DNA of 64,000 nt from Streptomyces gobiensis. Lineage in GTDB: Bacteria > Actinomycetota > Actinomycetes > Streptomycetales > Streptomycetaceae. The notes below the pieces were generated by a model, which did no database searches, had not been told where the DNA came from, and saw nothing but the letters and a program-made list of their open reading frames with translations. Shown here one piece after another: positions 8,267 through 17,276 of the stretch. Position 1 is the stretch's first letter. Every line of letters starts with the position of its first letter. The position numbers were made by a program, and so were the translations under genes. Where the stretch lies: contig NZ_CP086120.1 of assembly GCF_021216675.1 (NCBI RefSeq), forward strand, positions 5,206,501 through 5,270,500, in the 5' to 3' direction.

Positions 8267-10228
8267 ATGACAGCAACCACCAACGGCAGCACCACCGCCA
8301 GCCGAGGACCCGCCGGACCCGCCGGACCCGATGCCGTCAGAGCAGCCGCCGAACAGGTGACCGCACGGGCCGTGGAGCGGCTGCTCGCCCTGCAGGACGG
8401 GGCGGGCTGGTGGAAGGGTGACCTGGAGACCAACGTCACCATGGATGCCGAGGACCTGCTGCTGCGGGAGTTCCTCGGCGTCCGGGACCAGCGGATCACC
8501 GACGCCGCCGCCCGCTATATCCGGTCCCAGCAGCGCGAGGACGGCATCTGGGCGACCTTCCACGGCGGCCCCGGGGAACTGTCCGCCACCGTAGAGGCGT
8601 ATGTGGCCCTGCGGCTGGCCGGGGACGCGCCGGACGCCCCGCATATGGCCGCCGCGGCCGACTGGATCCGAACCCAGGGAGGCATCGCGGCCACCCGGGT
8701 TTTCACCCGGATCTGGCTGGCTCTCTTCGGCTGGTGGCGCTGGCAGGACTTGCCCGAGATGCCACCCGAACTCATCTACCTGCCCAAGTGGTTCCCGCTC
8801 AATATCTACGACTTCGGCTGCTGGGCCCGGCAGACCATCGTGCCGCTCACCGTCGTCTGCGCCCACCGGCCCGTACGCCCCGCGCCCTTCCCCCTCGATG
8901 AGCTGCACACCGACCCGGACCACCCCAGCCCACCCCGGCCCAGGGCACGGCCCACCAGCTGGGAAGGGGCCTTCCAGCGGCTGGACCGGGCCCTGCACGG
9001 CTACCGCAAGACGGCTGTACGCCCACTGCGCCGCGCCGCACTGCGCAGTGCAGGTCGCTGGATCATCGAACGGCAGGAGAACGACGGCTCCTGGGGCGGC
9101 ATCCAGCCGCCCGCCGTCTACTCGATGATCGCCTTGCGGCTGCTGGGATACGACCTCGACCACCCGGTGCTGCGTGCGGGCCTGGAGTCGCTGGACCGGT
9201 TCGCTGTCTGGCGCGACGACGGCAGCCGGATGGTCGAGGCCTGCCAGTCGCCGGTCTGGGACACCTGTCTGGCCACCATCGCGCTGGCCGACGCCGGGCT
9301 GCCCGCCGATCATCCGGCGCTGGTCAAGGCCGCCGACTGGATGCTTGATGAGCAGGTCAGCAAGGTCGGTGACTGGTCCGTACGCAGGCCGCAACTGCCC
9401 TCAGGAGGCTGGGCGTTCGAATTCCACAACGACACCTACCCGGATGTCGACGACACCGCCGAGGTGATCCTGGCGCTGCGCCGGGTGCAGCACCCGGATC
9501 CCAAGCGTCTGAACGCCGCCGTCGAGCGGGGAGTGCGCTGGACCCTCGGCATGCAGTCGCGCAACGGCGCCTGGGCCGCGTTTGACGCGGACAACACCAG
9601 CCCCTTTCCCAACCGGCTGCCGTTCTGTGACTTCGGCGAGGTGATCGATCCGCCGTCAGCCGATGTCACCGCGCACGCCGTGGAGATGCTGGCGGCCGTC
9701 GGCAGACACCATGATGTCCGCACCCGGCGCGCCATCGGCTGGCTGCTGGCCGCGCAGGAACCCAGCGGGGCCTGGTTCGGCCGCTGGGGCGTCAACTACG
9801 TCTACGGCACCGGCTCCGTCGTCCCCGCCCTCACCGCCGCCGGACTGCCCGCCACGCACCCCGCCATCCGCCGCGCGGTCCGCTGGCTGGAGCGAGTGCA
9901 GAACGACGACGGCGGCTGGGGCGAGGATCTGCGCTCCTACCGCGACCCCGACTGGATCGCCCGGGGAGCATCCACCGCCTCCCAGACCGCCTGGGCACTG
10001 CTCGCCCTGCTGGCGGCGGGGGAGCGGGAGTCCCAGGCGGTGCGGCGCGGGGTGCGCTGGCTCGCCGAGACCCAGTGCGAGGACGGTTCCTGGGAGGAGC
10101 CGCACTTCACCGGCACCGGCTTCCCCTGGGACTTCTCGATCAACTACCACCTCTACCGGCTCGTCTTCCCGGTCGCCGCGCTCGGCCGCTATCTGCACGG
10201 CTGCGAGCACACCACCCGGACGCCCTGA
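8267..10228 (+). CDS. shc: squalene-hopene cyclase
   Basis: Monotopic membrane class II triterpene cyclase turning squalene into hop-22(29)-ene and hopanol. The 653-residue protein has the protonating DxDD motif (DVDDTAE, near residue 393), repeated QW motifs (for example QREDGIWATF, QENDGSWGG, QNDDGGWGED, QCEDGSWEE) and a C-terminal FSINYHLYRLVFPVAALGRY segment. The length matches bacterial SHC (~630-680). An AAGGGG sequence precedes ATG 8267, and the TGA overlaps the ATG of hpnG by one base. The N-terminus carries a short Thr/Pro/Gly-rich extension. Confidence 0.96.
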   Translation: MTATTNGSTTASRGPAGPAGPDAVRAAAEQVTARAVERLLALQDGAGWWKGDLETNVTMDAEDLLLREFLGVRDQRITDAAARYIRSQQREDGIWATFHGGPGELSATVEAYVALRLAGDAPDAPHMAAAADWIRTQGGIAATRVFTRIWLALFGWWRWQDLPEMPPELIYLPKWFPLNIYDFGCWARQTIVPLTVVCAHRPVRPAPFPLDELHTDPDHPSPPRPRARPTSWEGAFQRLDRALHGYRKTAVRPLRRAALRSAGRWIIERQENDGSWGGIQPPAVYSMIALRLLGYDLDHPVLRAGLESLDRFAVWRDDGSRMVEACQSPVWDTCLATIALADAGLPADHPALVKAADWMLDEQVSKVGDWSVRRPQLPSGGWAFEFHNDTYPDVDDTAEVILALRRVQHPDPKRLNAAVERGVRWTLGMQSRNGAWAAFDADNTSPFPNRLPFCDFGEVIDPPSADVTAHAVEMLAAVGRHHDVRTRRAIGWLLAAQEPSGAWFGRWGVNYVYGTGSVVPALTAAGLPATHPAIRRAVRWLERVQNDDGGWGEDLRSYRDPDWIARGASTASQTAWALLALLAAGERESQAVRRGVRWLAETQCEDGSWEEPHFTGTGFPWDFSINYHLYRLVFPVAALGRYLHGCEHTTRTP

Positions 10229-10899
10229 TGCCCGGCGAGGGCGGCCCCGATCCACTGCTGATCGTCTGCGCGCTCGGCATCGAGCATCTCGCCCTGCGCA
10301 GCGCCGTCCGCGACGCCCGGGGCACCCGGCCCGGGCCCGCGGGCCCCGTCGCGCTGCTGCGCACCGGCATGGGCCCGCGGGCGGCGCGGCGCGCTGTGGA
10401 CCGGATGCTGGGCGACCAGCTGCGGACCGGCTTCGCCGGGGTGATCGCCACCGGTTTCTGCGCCGGGCTGGCGCCCGGGATGCGGCCCGGCGATCTGGTC
10501 GTCGCCGAGGAGGTCCGGGACGCCGAAGGCCGTATGCGGTGTACGGGCAGCGACCGGCTGGCCAGCGCGCTGGCACGGCTGGGCACCGTGCACACCGGGC
10601 CGCTCGTCAGCAGCGACCATGTGGTACGCGGTGCCGAGCGGACCCGGTTGCGGGCCACCGGCGCCCTGGCCGTGGACATGGAGTCCGCGGTCACCCTGCG
10701 AACCGCCACCCGGAGCGTGGCCGGAACTGCGAGGGGAACCTGCCCGATTGCGGCTGTTCGGGTGGTGGTGGACGCTCCAGAACACGAACTGGTCCGGTTG
10801 GCGACGGTAAGCGGTGGAATATCGGCATTCCGTGTCCTCCGCTCTGTCCTACCTGCCTTCTATGAATGGCACCGTTCACTGTTGCTCCCCTGGAGGTGA
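10228..10899 (+). CDS. hpnG: HpnG, adenosylhopane nucleosidase/phosphorylase
   Basis: PNP/UDP-phosphorylase family protein of 223 residues that releases adenine from adenosylhopane to give ribosylhopane. Visible family elements are LLRTGMGPRAARRAVDRML, GVIATGFCAGLAPGMRPGDLVVAEEV and the nucleoside-site AVDMESA near residue 150. ATG 10228 is placed at the TGATG junction with shc; the frame is open further upstream but that stretch lies inside shc. hpnH follows after 5 bases with its Shine-Dalgarno inside the hpnG end. Confidence 0.88.
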   Translation: MPGEGGPDPLLIVCALGIEHLALRSAVRDARGTRPGPAGPVALLRTGMGPRAARRAVDRMLGDQLRTGFAGVIATGFCAGLAPGMRPGDLVVAEEVRDAEGRMRCTGSDRLASALARLGTVHTGPLVSSDHVVRGAERTRLRATGALAVDMESAVTLRTATRSVAGTARGTCPIAAVRVVVDAPEHELVRLATVSGGISAFRVLRSVLPAFYEWHRSLLLPWR

Positions 10900-10904
10900 G
10901 CTCG

Positions 10905-11918
10905 ATGGCCATGCCGCTGCGCCAGGCGATCCGCGTGGGTACGTATCTCTTCGGACAAAAGCTCCGCAGGCGCGATAAGTTCCCCCTCATCGTTGAGCTG
11001 GAACCGCTCTACGCCTGCAATCTCCAGTGCGAGGGCTGTGGCAAGATCCAGCACCCGGCCGGAGTGCTCAAACAGCGGATGCCCGTCGCGCAGGCCGTTG
11101 GCGCCGTGCTGGAGTCCGGGGCGCCGATGGTTTCCATCGCGGGCGGTGAGCCGCTGATGCACCCGCAGATCGATGAGATCGTCCGGCAGCTGGTCGTCCG
11201 GCGGAAATATGTCTTCCTGTGTACCAACGCCATGCTGCTGCGCAAGAACCTCGACCGGTTCGCCCCCTCGCGCTACTTCGCCTTGGCCGTACACATCGAC
11301 GGGCTGCGGGAGCGGCACGACGAGTCCGTCGCCAAGGAAGGTGTCTTCGACGAGGCGGTGGCCGCCATAAAGGAGGCCAAGGAGCGCGGCTTCCGCGTCA
11401 CCACCAACTCCACCTTCTTCAACACCGACACCCCGCAGACCGTCATCGAGGTGCTCGACTACCTCAATGACGACCTCAGGGTGGACGAGATGATGATCTC
11501 GCCCGCCTACGCCTATGAGAAGGCTCCCGACCAGGAGCGCTTCCTCGGCGTCGAGCAGACCCGCGAGCTGTTCAGGAAGGCCTTCGCCGACGGCAACCGC
11601 AAGCGCTGGCGGCTCAACCACAGCCCGCTCTTCCTGGACTTCCTGGAGGGCGGTGCTGACTTTCCCTGTACCGCCTGGGCGATCCCCAACTACTCGCTCT
11701 TCGGCTGGCAGCGCCCTTGCTATCTGATGAGCGACGGCTACGTTCCCACCTACCGGGAGCTCATCGAAGAGACCGACTGGGACAGCTACGGCCGCGGTAA
11801 GGACCCGCGCTGCGCCAACTGCATGGCGCACTGCGGCTATGAGCCCACCGCCGTACTGGCCACCGTGGGATCCCTCAAGGAGTCACTGCGCGCCGCCAGG
11901 GACACCATCACCGGCTGA
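10905..11918 (+). CDS. hpnH: HpnH, radical SAM adenosylhopane synthase
   Basis: Radical S-adenosylmethionine enzyme that joins the 5'-deoxyadenosyl group to diploptene, the first step of the C35 hopanoid side chain. The 4Fe-4S motif CxxxCxxC is CNLQCEGC at about residues 38-45, and a C-terminal SPASM-like Cys set (CANCMAHCGYEP) is present. Length 337 matches the family. ATG 10905 is chosen over the ATG at 10866 because GGAGG sits 8 bases ahead and homologues begin with M-A-x-PL-xQAIRVG. It is the last gene before the aminotransferase; no isoprenoid precursor genes intervene. Confidence 0.93.
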   Translation: MAMPLRQAIRVGTYLFGQKLRRRDKFPLIVELEPLYACNLQCEGCGKIQHPAGVLKQRMPVAQAVGAVLESGAPMVSIAGGEPLMHPQIDEIVRQLVVRRKYVFLCTNAMLLRKNLDRFAPSRYFALAVHIDGLRERHDESVAKEGVFDEAVAAIKEAKERGFRVTTNSTFFNTDTPQTVIEVLDYLNDDLRVDEMMISPAYAYEKAPDQERFLGVEQTRELFRKAFADGNRKRWRLNHSPLFLDFLEGGADFPCTAWAIPNYSLFGWQRPCYLMSDGYVPTYRELIEETDWDSYGRGKDPRCANCMAHCGYEPTAVLATVGSLKESLRAARDTITG

Positions 11919-11975
11919 CACACGGCGCCGACACCACACCCCAGCCGTCATTGCCCCAGCCATCAATTGAGCAGG

Positions 11976-13388
11976 GTGATCAAGACCTTGACTGACTTTC
12001 ATCTCCCCGGCCTGCTGGCCGGGCGTGGCGCTGAGCGGTACGAGCTGCACTCCCGGCACCTCAACCACCAACTGCCGCGTGTACTGCGCACCCTCGGCTT
12101 CGACAAGGTCTATGAACGGGCCGAAGGCGCCTATCTCTATGACGCCGACGGCCAGGACTATCTCGATATGCTCGCGGGCTTCGGGGTGATGGGGCTCGGC
12201 CGTAACCATCCCGTCGTCCGCCAGGCGCTGCATGATGTCCTGGACGCCCAGCTCGCCGACCTCACCCGCTTCGACTGCCCGCCGTTGCCCGGACTGCTCG
12301 CCGAACGGTTGCTGGAGCATGCGCCCCATCTCGACCGGGTGTTCTTCGGCAACAGCGGCACCGAGGCGGTTGAGACCGCGCTCAAGTTCGCCCGCTGCGC
12401 CACTGGGCGCCCGCGCGTGCTCTACTGCGAGCACGCCTTCCATGGACTGACCACCGGCTCGCTGTCGGTCAATGGCGAGGACGGATTCCGGGATGGGTTC
12501 GCACCGCTGCTGCCGGACACCGCCATCGCACTGGGCGATCTGGCGGCGCTGGAGCGGGAGCTGGGCCGTGGTGATGTGGCGGCGCTGGTGGTGGAGCCGG
12601 TCCAGGGCAAGGGGGTGTACGCGCCTCCGGACGGCTTCCTGCGCGGCGCCCAGGAGCTGCTGCACCGGCACAAGGCGGTCCTTATCGCCGATGAGGTGCA
12701 GACCGGTCTCGGCCGGACCGGCGACTTCTTCGCCTACCAGCATGAGGACGGCGTAGAGCCCGATCTGGTCTGTGTCGCGAAGGCACTCTCCGGCGGCTAT
12801 GTTCCGGTCGGGGCGACGCTCGGCAAGGAGTGGATCTTCAAGAAGGTCTACTCCTCGATGGACCGGGTGCTCGTCCACTCCGCCAGCTTCGGGGGCGGTG
12901 CCCCCGCCATGGCGGCCGGGCTGGCCACCCTCGCGGTCATGGCGGACGACAGGATCGTGGAGAACGCCCGGCGGACCGGAGACCTGCTGCGTACGCGGCT
13001 GGCCGCGCTGGTCGACGACTATGAGCTACTGCACGATGTGCGTGGCCGGGGGCTGATGATCGGTATTGAGTTCGGCAGGCCTGCCGGGCTTGGGCTGCGG
13101 GGGCGGTGGACCATGCTGCGGGCGGTACGCAAGGGGCTCTTCGCGCAGATGGTCGCGGTGCCGCTGCTGCAGCGGCACCGCGTCCTCACCCAGGTCTCTG
13201 GCGATCACCTTGAGGTGATCAAGCTCATTCCACCGCTGATCATTGGTGAGCGGGAGGTGGAGCGCTTTGTCGACGCCTTCAGTCAGGTCATGGCGGAGGC
13301 TCACGATGGCTCTTCGCTGCTGTGGGATTTCGGCCGCACGCTTCTCACCCACGCGGCGGGCCTTCCCCGATCCCGCCCCTTCCCGTAA
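11976..13388 (+). CDS. hpnO: class III PLP aminotransferase of the hopanoid locus (HpnO-like)
   Basis: Ornithine/acetylornithine-type aminotransferase of about 470 residues, expected to convert the ribosylhopane-derived aldehyde to aminobacteriohopanetriol. PLP-binding features are NSGTEAVETALKFAR, ADEVQTGLGRTG and the Schiff-base lysine in VCVAKALSGGYVP (~residue 269). The start is uncertain: GTG 11976 is used here, TTG 11967 lies upstream, and TTG 11988 has the best-spaced AGGG. The assignment rests on family and position; ordinary amino acid transaminases share the fold. Confidence 0.82.
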   Translation: MIKTLTDFHLPGLLAGRGAERYELHSRHLNHQLPRVLRTLGFDKVYERAEGAYLYDADGQDYLDMLAGFGVMGLGRNHPVVRQALHDVLDAQLADLTRFDCPPLPGLLAERLLEHAPHLDRVFFGNSGTEAVETALKFARCATGRPRVLYCEHAFHGLTTGSLSVNGEDGFRDGFAPLLPDTAIALGDLAALERELGRGDVAALVVEPVQGKGVYAPPDGFLRGAQELLHRHKAVLIADEVQTGLGRTGDFFAYQHEDGVEPDLVCVAKALSGGYVPVGATLGKEWIFKKVYSSMDRVLVHSASFGGGAPAMAAGLATLAVMADDRIVENARRTGDLLRTRLAALVDDYELLHDVRGRGLMIGIEFGRPAGLGLRGRWTMLRAVRKGLFAQMVAVPLLQRHRVLTQVSGDHLEVIKLIPPLIIGEREVERFVDAFSQVMAEAHDGSSLLWDFGRTLLTHAAGLPRSRPFP

Positions 13389-13405
13389 CCGGGGCTTCGC
13401 CCCGG
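13389..13405. terminator. hairpin after the hopanoid operon
   Basis: CCGGGGC (13389-13395) and GCCCCGG (13399-13405) pair perfectly around TTC, starting directly after the TAA of the aminotransferase. There is no T-run. It sits between convergent genes and is probably a bidirectional terminator. Confidence 0.55.
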
Positions 13406-13507
13406 GCCCCGGGGTTGGCCCGGTGCGGGCCGGTGGCCGGGCGTTGTGCCCACCCGTTCCGCCCTGCGGAACGACTGCCCACAACATGGTGACGTCGGTT
13501 GGTACGG

Positions 13508-14302
13508 CTAGTCGAGGAGGCGGGTGCGCAGGCGGTTGCGGGGTTCTTCTGAGAGGCCCAGGCCTTCGCGGAGGTAGATCTCCACATCGCCCCAGGTCTC
13601 GATGATCGTGGCGTAAGCGGCCGCCAGATAGGCGGGCCGGGCGTCGAAGAGCGGGGACAGCAGCTCGCGTACCTCGGGGTCGATACGATTCTTCTCACCG
13701 GGATTGCCGCGGTGCATCTTGTAGCGGCGGTGTGGATCGTTGGACAGCAGATAGTCCGCCTCGATGGCGTCCCGCTCGACACCCACCGCCAGCAGCGTCA
13801 CCACGATAGACAGCCCCGCCCGGTCCTTGCCCGCCGCACAGTGCATCAGCGCGGGCACGCTGTCCTCGGCCAGTGCGTGCAGCATCCGGCTGTGTTCGGT
13901 GGTACGGCCCTTGATGATCTCCCGGTACGCGGCGGTCATCCGGCCCACCCCCTGCCCATTGGAGAGCGTGGCCCGCAGCTGTGGCAGATCTCCCTCCCGC
14001 ACCATCTGCCAGAACTCCGCACCATCGGCCGGATCGGTCAGCGGTATGTTGACGTTCCGTACCCCCGGCAGCGCCACATCGGGGCCTTCCAGGGCCTGGT
14101 CGGCGGAGTTCCGGAAGTCGAAGACCGTGTGCAGCCCGAGCTGGCTCAGGAAGGCCGTGTCCTCCGGCGTCGCATGGGCCAGATGTCCGCTGCGGAAGAG
14201 CACCCCCTGCCGTACCCGGCGGCCATCGGTCGTCGGCAGCCCGCCGAGATCGCGGAAATTGCGTACACCGGTGAGCACAGGCTCAAGGGCTTTGGACGTC
14301 AC
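13508..14302 (-). CDS. tyrosine-protein phosphatase (Y_phosphatase3 family)
   Basis: Cys-based phosphatase of 264 residues, related to the MptpB/LipA group that dephosphorylates phosphotyrosine and in some cases phosphoinositides. The P-loop MHCAAGKDRAG (HCxxGKDRxG) carries the catalytic Cys and Arg near residue 155, and NFRDLGGLPTTDGRRVRQGVLFRSGHL at the N-terminus is the family signature. It faces the hopanoid operon convergently and is divergent from the conservon, sharing a 392-bp control region. There is no signal peptide. Confidence 0.87.
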   Translation of the reverse strand: MTSKALEPVLTGVRNFRDLGGLPTTDGRRVRQGVLFRSGHLAHATPEDTAFLSQLGLHTVFDFRNSADQALEGPDVALPGVRNVNIPLTDPADGAEFWQMVREGDLPQLRATLSNGQGVGRMTAAYREIIKGRTTEHSRMLHALAEDSVPALMHCAAGKDRAGLSIVVTLLAVGVERDAIEADYLLSNDPHRRYKMHRGNPGEKNRIDPEVRELLSPLFDARPAYLAAAYATIIETWGDVEIYLREGLGLSEEPRNRLRTRLLD

Positions 14303-14694
14303 ACGCGCTCCTCAGATACGGCAGCCAACTCCGTCGACGATACGACAATGATTGCCCTGGCAACCATCACCGTACGCACAGCGTGAGACACCGACCGCCC
14401 GCCGTGACAAGGTCCGGCGAAGGGCGAGGACGGCAACGGCCGGTATGCCCCCGCCGGGGGGCGGGTCAATATCATCGTGTGGTGCGGTAACTCCCCCTGG
14501 GTTACGGGGAGTTAAGATCGCGCGTCAAATTCACCCGTACGGGGCTGGCGCGGGGTGGCGAATATGTCAACTGCGCCTGCGTGGGCTCCCCGCGGCTACT
14601 AGCGTGAGCCTCACGCTGAGAGCCGGCGTGCGCTGATCTGTATCTCCCCGCCCGAGCGGGGGCGATCCGACCTCACAACGCTACGAGGACTGCG
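14303..14694. promoter_or_regulatory. 392-bp divergent control region with two perfect inverted repeats
   Basis: No gene is seen here. It holds the promoters of the phosphatase (left) and the conservon (right). TAACTCCCC (14488-14496) and GGGGAGTTA (14506-14514) form a 9-bp perfect inverted repeat with 9 bases between. AGCGTGA (14601-14607) and TCACGCT (14611-14617) form a 7-bp repeat with 3 bases between, about 80 bp before cvnA. Either could be an operator or a leader hairpin. GAGGA at about 14684 is the cvnA ribosome-binding site. Confidence 0.5.
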
Positions 14695-16413
14695 ATGCCT
14701 GAACCCCCGAGCTATGCGGTGCACAACGGAAGAGAAAGCTCCGCTACCGGGCCCGCCGCCGCCACCGCCCTGGGTGGCTCCCCGTCGCTCGACGGCGTCC
14801 CGCATGACCTGTCGGCTTCCGGGAGCAAACGAGACAGGACGAACGGTGCCAACCGGGAGGGCGCCCGGCACGGCCGCAGCCCGGCCCGGGAGACGCCCAG
14901 TGATGCGGCGGTGCGGCGGCGTCTGGTGCGGCTGGCCGTGCTGCCCGCCGGGTTGAGCGCGGTCACCGCGGCCGCTGTCATCGGCTATGTACTGCGCGCC
15001 CAGGGCGGGATCGACCCCGTCGGCACCGGTACCGACAGTGCCACCGTATGGGGAGTACTCGGCGGTGCGCTCCTGCTGAGCTGCGCCATTGTGGTCGGGG
15101 CCGCGCTCTTCGCCTCCGCCGAGGCCCGCACCACCGTCGAGCGCTATGCCGCGCTGCGTCGTAACGCCCTCCGTAACCAGGGCGAACTCCGCTCCCTGCT
15201 CCGCCGTCTGGAGCAGGGTGAACGGCCCCGTAAGCCCGCACACGGACCCATGCCCGAGCCGGAGGGCGACGCCCTTGGTCTGCTCGCCCACGACATCACC
15301 GTCGCCCAGCGCACCGCCGAGGCCGCTGTCGTCGAGGCAGCCGCGCTGGTGCGCAGCAGCACCAGCGGCAGCGAGGAGAAAGTCGAGGTCTTCGTCAGCC
15401 TCGCCCGCAGGCTGCAGTCCCTGGTGCACCGCGAGATCCAGCTGCTCGATGAGCTGGAGAACGAGGTCGAGGACCCCGATCTGCTGAAGGGCCTCTTCCA
15501 TGTCGATCACCTCGCCACCCGTATCCGGCGGCACGCGGAGAACCTGGCCGTACTCGGCGGAGCCGTCTCCCGCCGACAGTGGACCCGTCCGGTCACCATG
15601 ATGGAGGTACTGCGCTCCTCGATCGCCGAGGTCGAGCAGTATCCCCGGGTCAAGCTGGTGCCCCCCATCGAGGGCAAGCTACGGGGGCATGCGGTGGCCG
15701 ACGTCATCCACCTGCTGTCCGAACTGGTGGAGAACGCCACGGCCTACTCGGACCCGCAGACTCAAGTGCTGCTGCGCGCCCAGCATGTGACGGCCGGGCT
15801 CGCGGTCGAGGTCGAAGACCGTGGTCTGGGTATGACGGCCGCCGAGCAGAACCGGATGAACGCCCTGCTCTCCGACCCCGAGCGGATCGATGTGGGCGAG
15901 CTGCTGCAGGACGGCCGGATCGGACTCTTCGTGGTCTCCGCGCTGGCCCGGCGGCATGGCGTCGTCGTACAGCTGCAGAGCAATATCTACGGTGGCGTCC
16001 AGGCCGTGCTCGTCCTGCCGCGCAGCCTGCTCGGGGACGAGCCGGGCGGTGGCCAGCAGGGCACGGCGGCGGTGGCCAAGGCCCCTGGCCGGGCGGCCAT
16101 ACGGTCCGTACCGGAGCCGCCCGCACAGCCCGCCCCACTGCCCATCCCGGCGCAGCAGCGGGCCTCCGAGCCCGCACCGGCGGCCCCGCCCGCACCGGCC
16201 AACGGCCCCGGGGACGAACCAGCCGGGGAGCGTCCGCGGCTGCCACGCCGCCGTCGGCAGGAACATCTGGTACCCGAGTTGCGCGATCCACCACAGGCCG
16301 GGACGCCGGAGGAGGCGGAACCCGAGCACGACCCCGGACTGATGGCCGCCTTCCGCCGGGGCACCAGTCTCGCGGACGACGATCCCGATGACGTCACCCG
16401 CAGCACACGTTGA
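14695..16413 (+). CDS. cvnA: conservon sensor kinase-like ATPase (CvnA)
   Basis: Histidine-kinase-like membrane protein of 572 residues. A Ser/Thr/Pro-rich cytoplasmic N-terminus of about 75 residues precedes two membrane segments (~residues 80-102 and 118-140), giving a short extracellular loop. The HATPase region follows, with the N-box ELVENATAYSDP near residue 345 and the G-box EDRGLGMT near 380. No clear H-box histidine is visible. The C-terminal ~130 residues are Pro/Ala-rich and disordered. It is first of the cvnA-B-C-D order that defines streptomycete conservons, in which CvnA is thought to signal through the Roadblock protein and GTPase at the membrane. Confidence 0.9.
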   Translation: MPEPPSYAVHNGRESSATGPAAATALGGSPSLDGVPHDLSASGSKRDRTNGANREGARHGRSPARETPSDAAVRRRLVRLAVLPAGLSAVTAAAVIGYVLRAQGGIDPVGTGTDSATVWGVLGGALLLSCAIVVGAALFASAEARTTVERYAALRRNALRNQGELRSLLRRLEQGERPRKPAHGPMPEPEGDALGLLAHDITVAQRTAEAAVVEAAALVRSSTSGSEEKVEVFVSLARRLQSLVHREIQLLDELENEVEDPDLLKGLFHVDHLATRIRRHAENLAVLGGAVSRRQWTRPVTMMEVLRSSIAEVEQYPRVKLVPPIEGKLRGHAVADVIHLLSELVENATAYSDPQTQVLLRAQHVTAGLAVEVEDRGLGMTAAEQNRMNALLSDPERIDVGELLQDGRIGLFVVSALARRHGVVVQLQSNIYGGVQAVLVLPRSLLGDEPGGGQQGTAAVAKAPGRAAIRSVPEPPAQPAPLPIPAQQRASEPAPAAPPAPANGPGDEPAGERPRLPRRRRQEHLVPELRDPPQAGTPEEAEPEHDPGLMAAFRRGTSLADDDPDDVTRSTR

Positions 16414-16480
16414 CAACCGCTGGCCGTCGGCAGGGGCAGCCCGCGCCCCCGGCCCTCACCCCAAGGAGAAGAACGCGATC

Positions 16481-16897
16481 ATGGTGAGCGAAGCGCCCAT
16501 CGGTCACAACACAGACCTTTCCTGGCTGTTGACCGGTCTTGTCCAGCGCGTCCCGCATTCCCGCAGCGCCCTTCTGCTCTCCTCCGACGGCCTGGTGAAG
16601 GCCGCGCACGGTCTCGACACCGATACCGCCGATCATCTGGCCGCACTCTCCTCCGGGCTGTACTCGCTGGCCCGCAGCGCTGGAGTCCGATTTGCCGACG
16701 GCGGTGAAGTCCGGCAGGTGGTGGTGGAGCTCGATACCAGGCTGCTGTTCGTCTCCACGGCGGGACAGGGCGCCTGTCTCGCCGTGCTCGCCGACCCGGC
16801 GGCCGACGCGGCCGTCCTCGGCTACGAGATGGCGATGCTGGTGAAGAGCGTCCGGCCGTACCTGGCTACCCCGGCACGGCAGCCGGCGGGGCAGTGA
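16481..16897 (+). CDS. cvnB: Roadblock/LC7 domain protein (CvnB)
   Basis: Small Roadblock/LC7-fold protein of 138 residues, MglB-like, expected to regulate the GTPase CvnD. The fold is indicated by LSWLLTGLVQRVPHSRSALLLSSDGLVKAAHGLD and the later GYEMAMLVKSVRPYL helix. ATG 16481 is chosen because AAGGAG stands about 12 bases ahead and the upstream in-frame stretch lies in the cvnA end region. cvnC follows after 4 bases. Confidence 0.9.
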   Translation: MVSEAPIGHNTDLSWLLTGLVQRVPHSRSALLLSSDGLVKAAHGLDTDTADHLAALSSGLYSLARSAGVRFADGGEVRQVVVELDTRLLFVSTAGQGACLAVLADPAADAAVLGYEMAMLVKSVRPYLATPARQPAGQ

Positions 16898-16901
16898 GCA
16901 C

Positions 16902-17276
16902 ATGCCCGATGCCCAGGAGGGGCCATGGCTCGACGATGCGGCCGGACGGCTTATCCGGCCGTACACCGTCAGCAATGGGCGCACCCGCCCGACGGCCCAA
17001 TTCGACCTGATGACCTTGGTGATGGCTACCGGAGAGCGGCCACGGAGCGGTCTGGAGCCCGATCACGTCCATGTGCTGGACCTGTGTGTGGGGCCCACCT
17101 CGGTCGCCGAGATCGCCGCGCATATCCGAATGCCTGCGGTGGTCACCAAGGTGCTTCTGTCCGACTTGGTGGACTGGGGCGCGGTGACCGCCCGGGCCCC
17201 CGCCGTGCTGGGGCCCGACCCGACCGACCGAGAGCTGCTGGAGGCGGTGCTGCATGGACTCCGTAAACGACTCTGA
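16902..17276 (+). CDS. cvnC: DUF742 conservon protein (CvnC)
   Basis: DUF742 protein of 124 residues, the third component of conservons. It is predicted to be a winged-helix-like adaptor near the Roadblock/GTPase pair. Recognisable segments are LIRPYTVSNGRTRP, FDLMTLVMATG and the VLDLCVGPTSVAEIAAH helix-turn-helix-like stretch (~residues 62-80). Its 3' end overlaps cvnD by 23 bp, so the two are translated together. Confidence 0.9.
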   Translation: MPDAQEGPWLDDAAGRLIRPYTVSNGRTRPTAQFDLMTLVMATGERPRSGLEPDHVHVLDLCVGPTSVAEIAAHIRMPAVVTKVLLSDLVDWGAVTARAPAVLGPDPTDRELLEAVLHGLRKRL

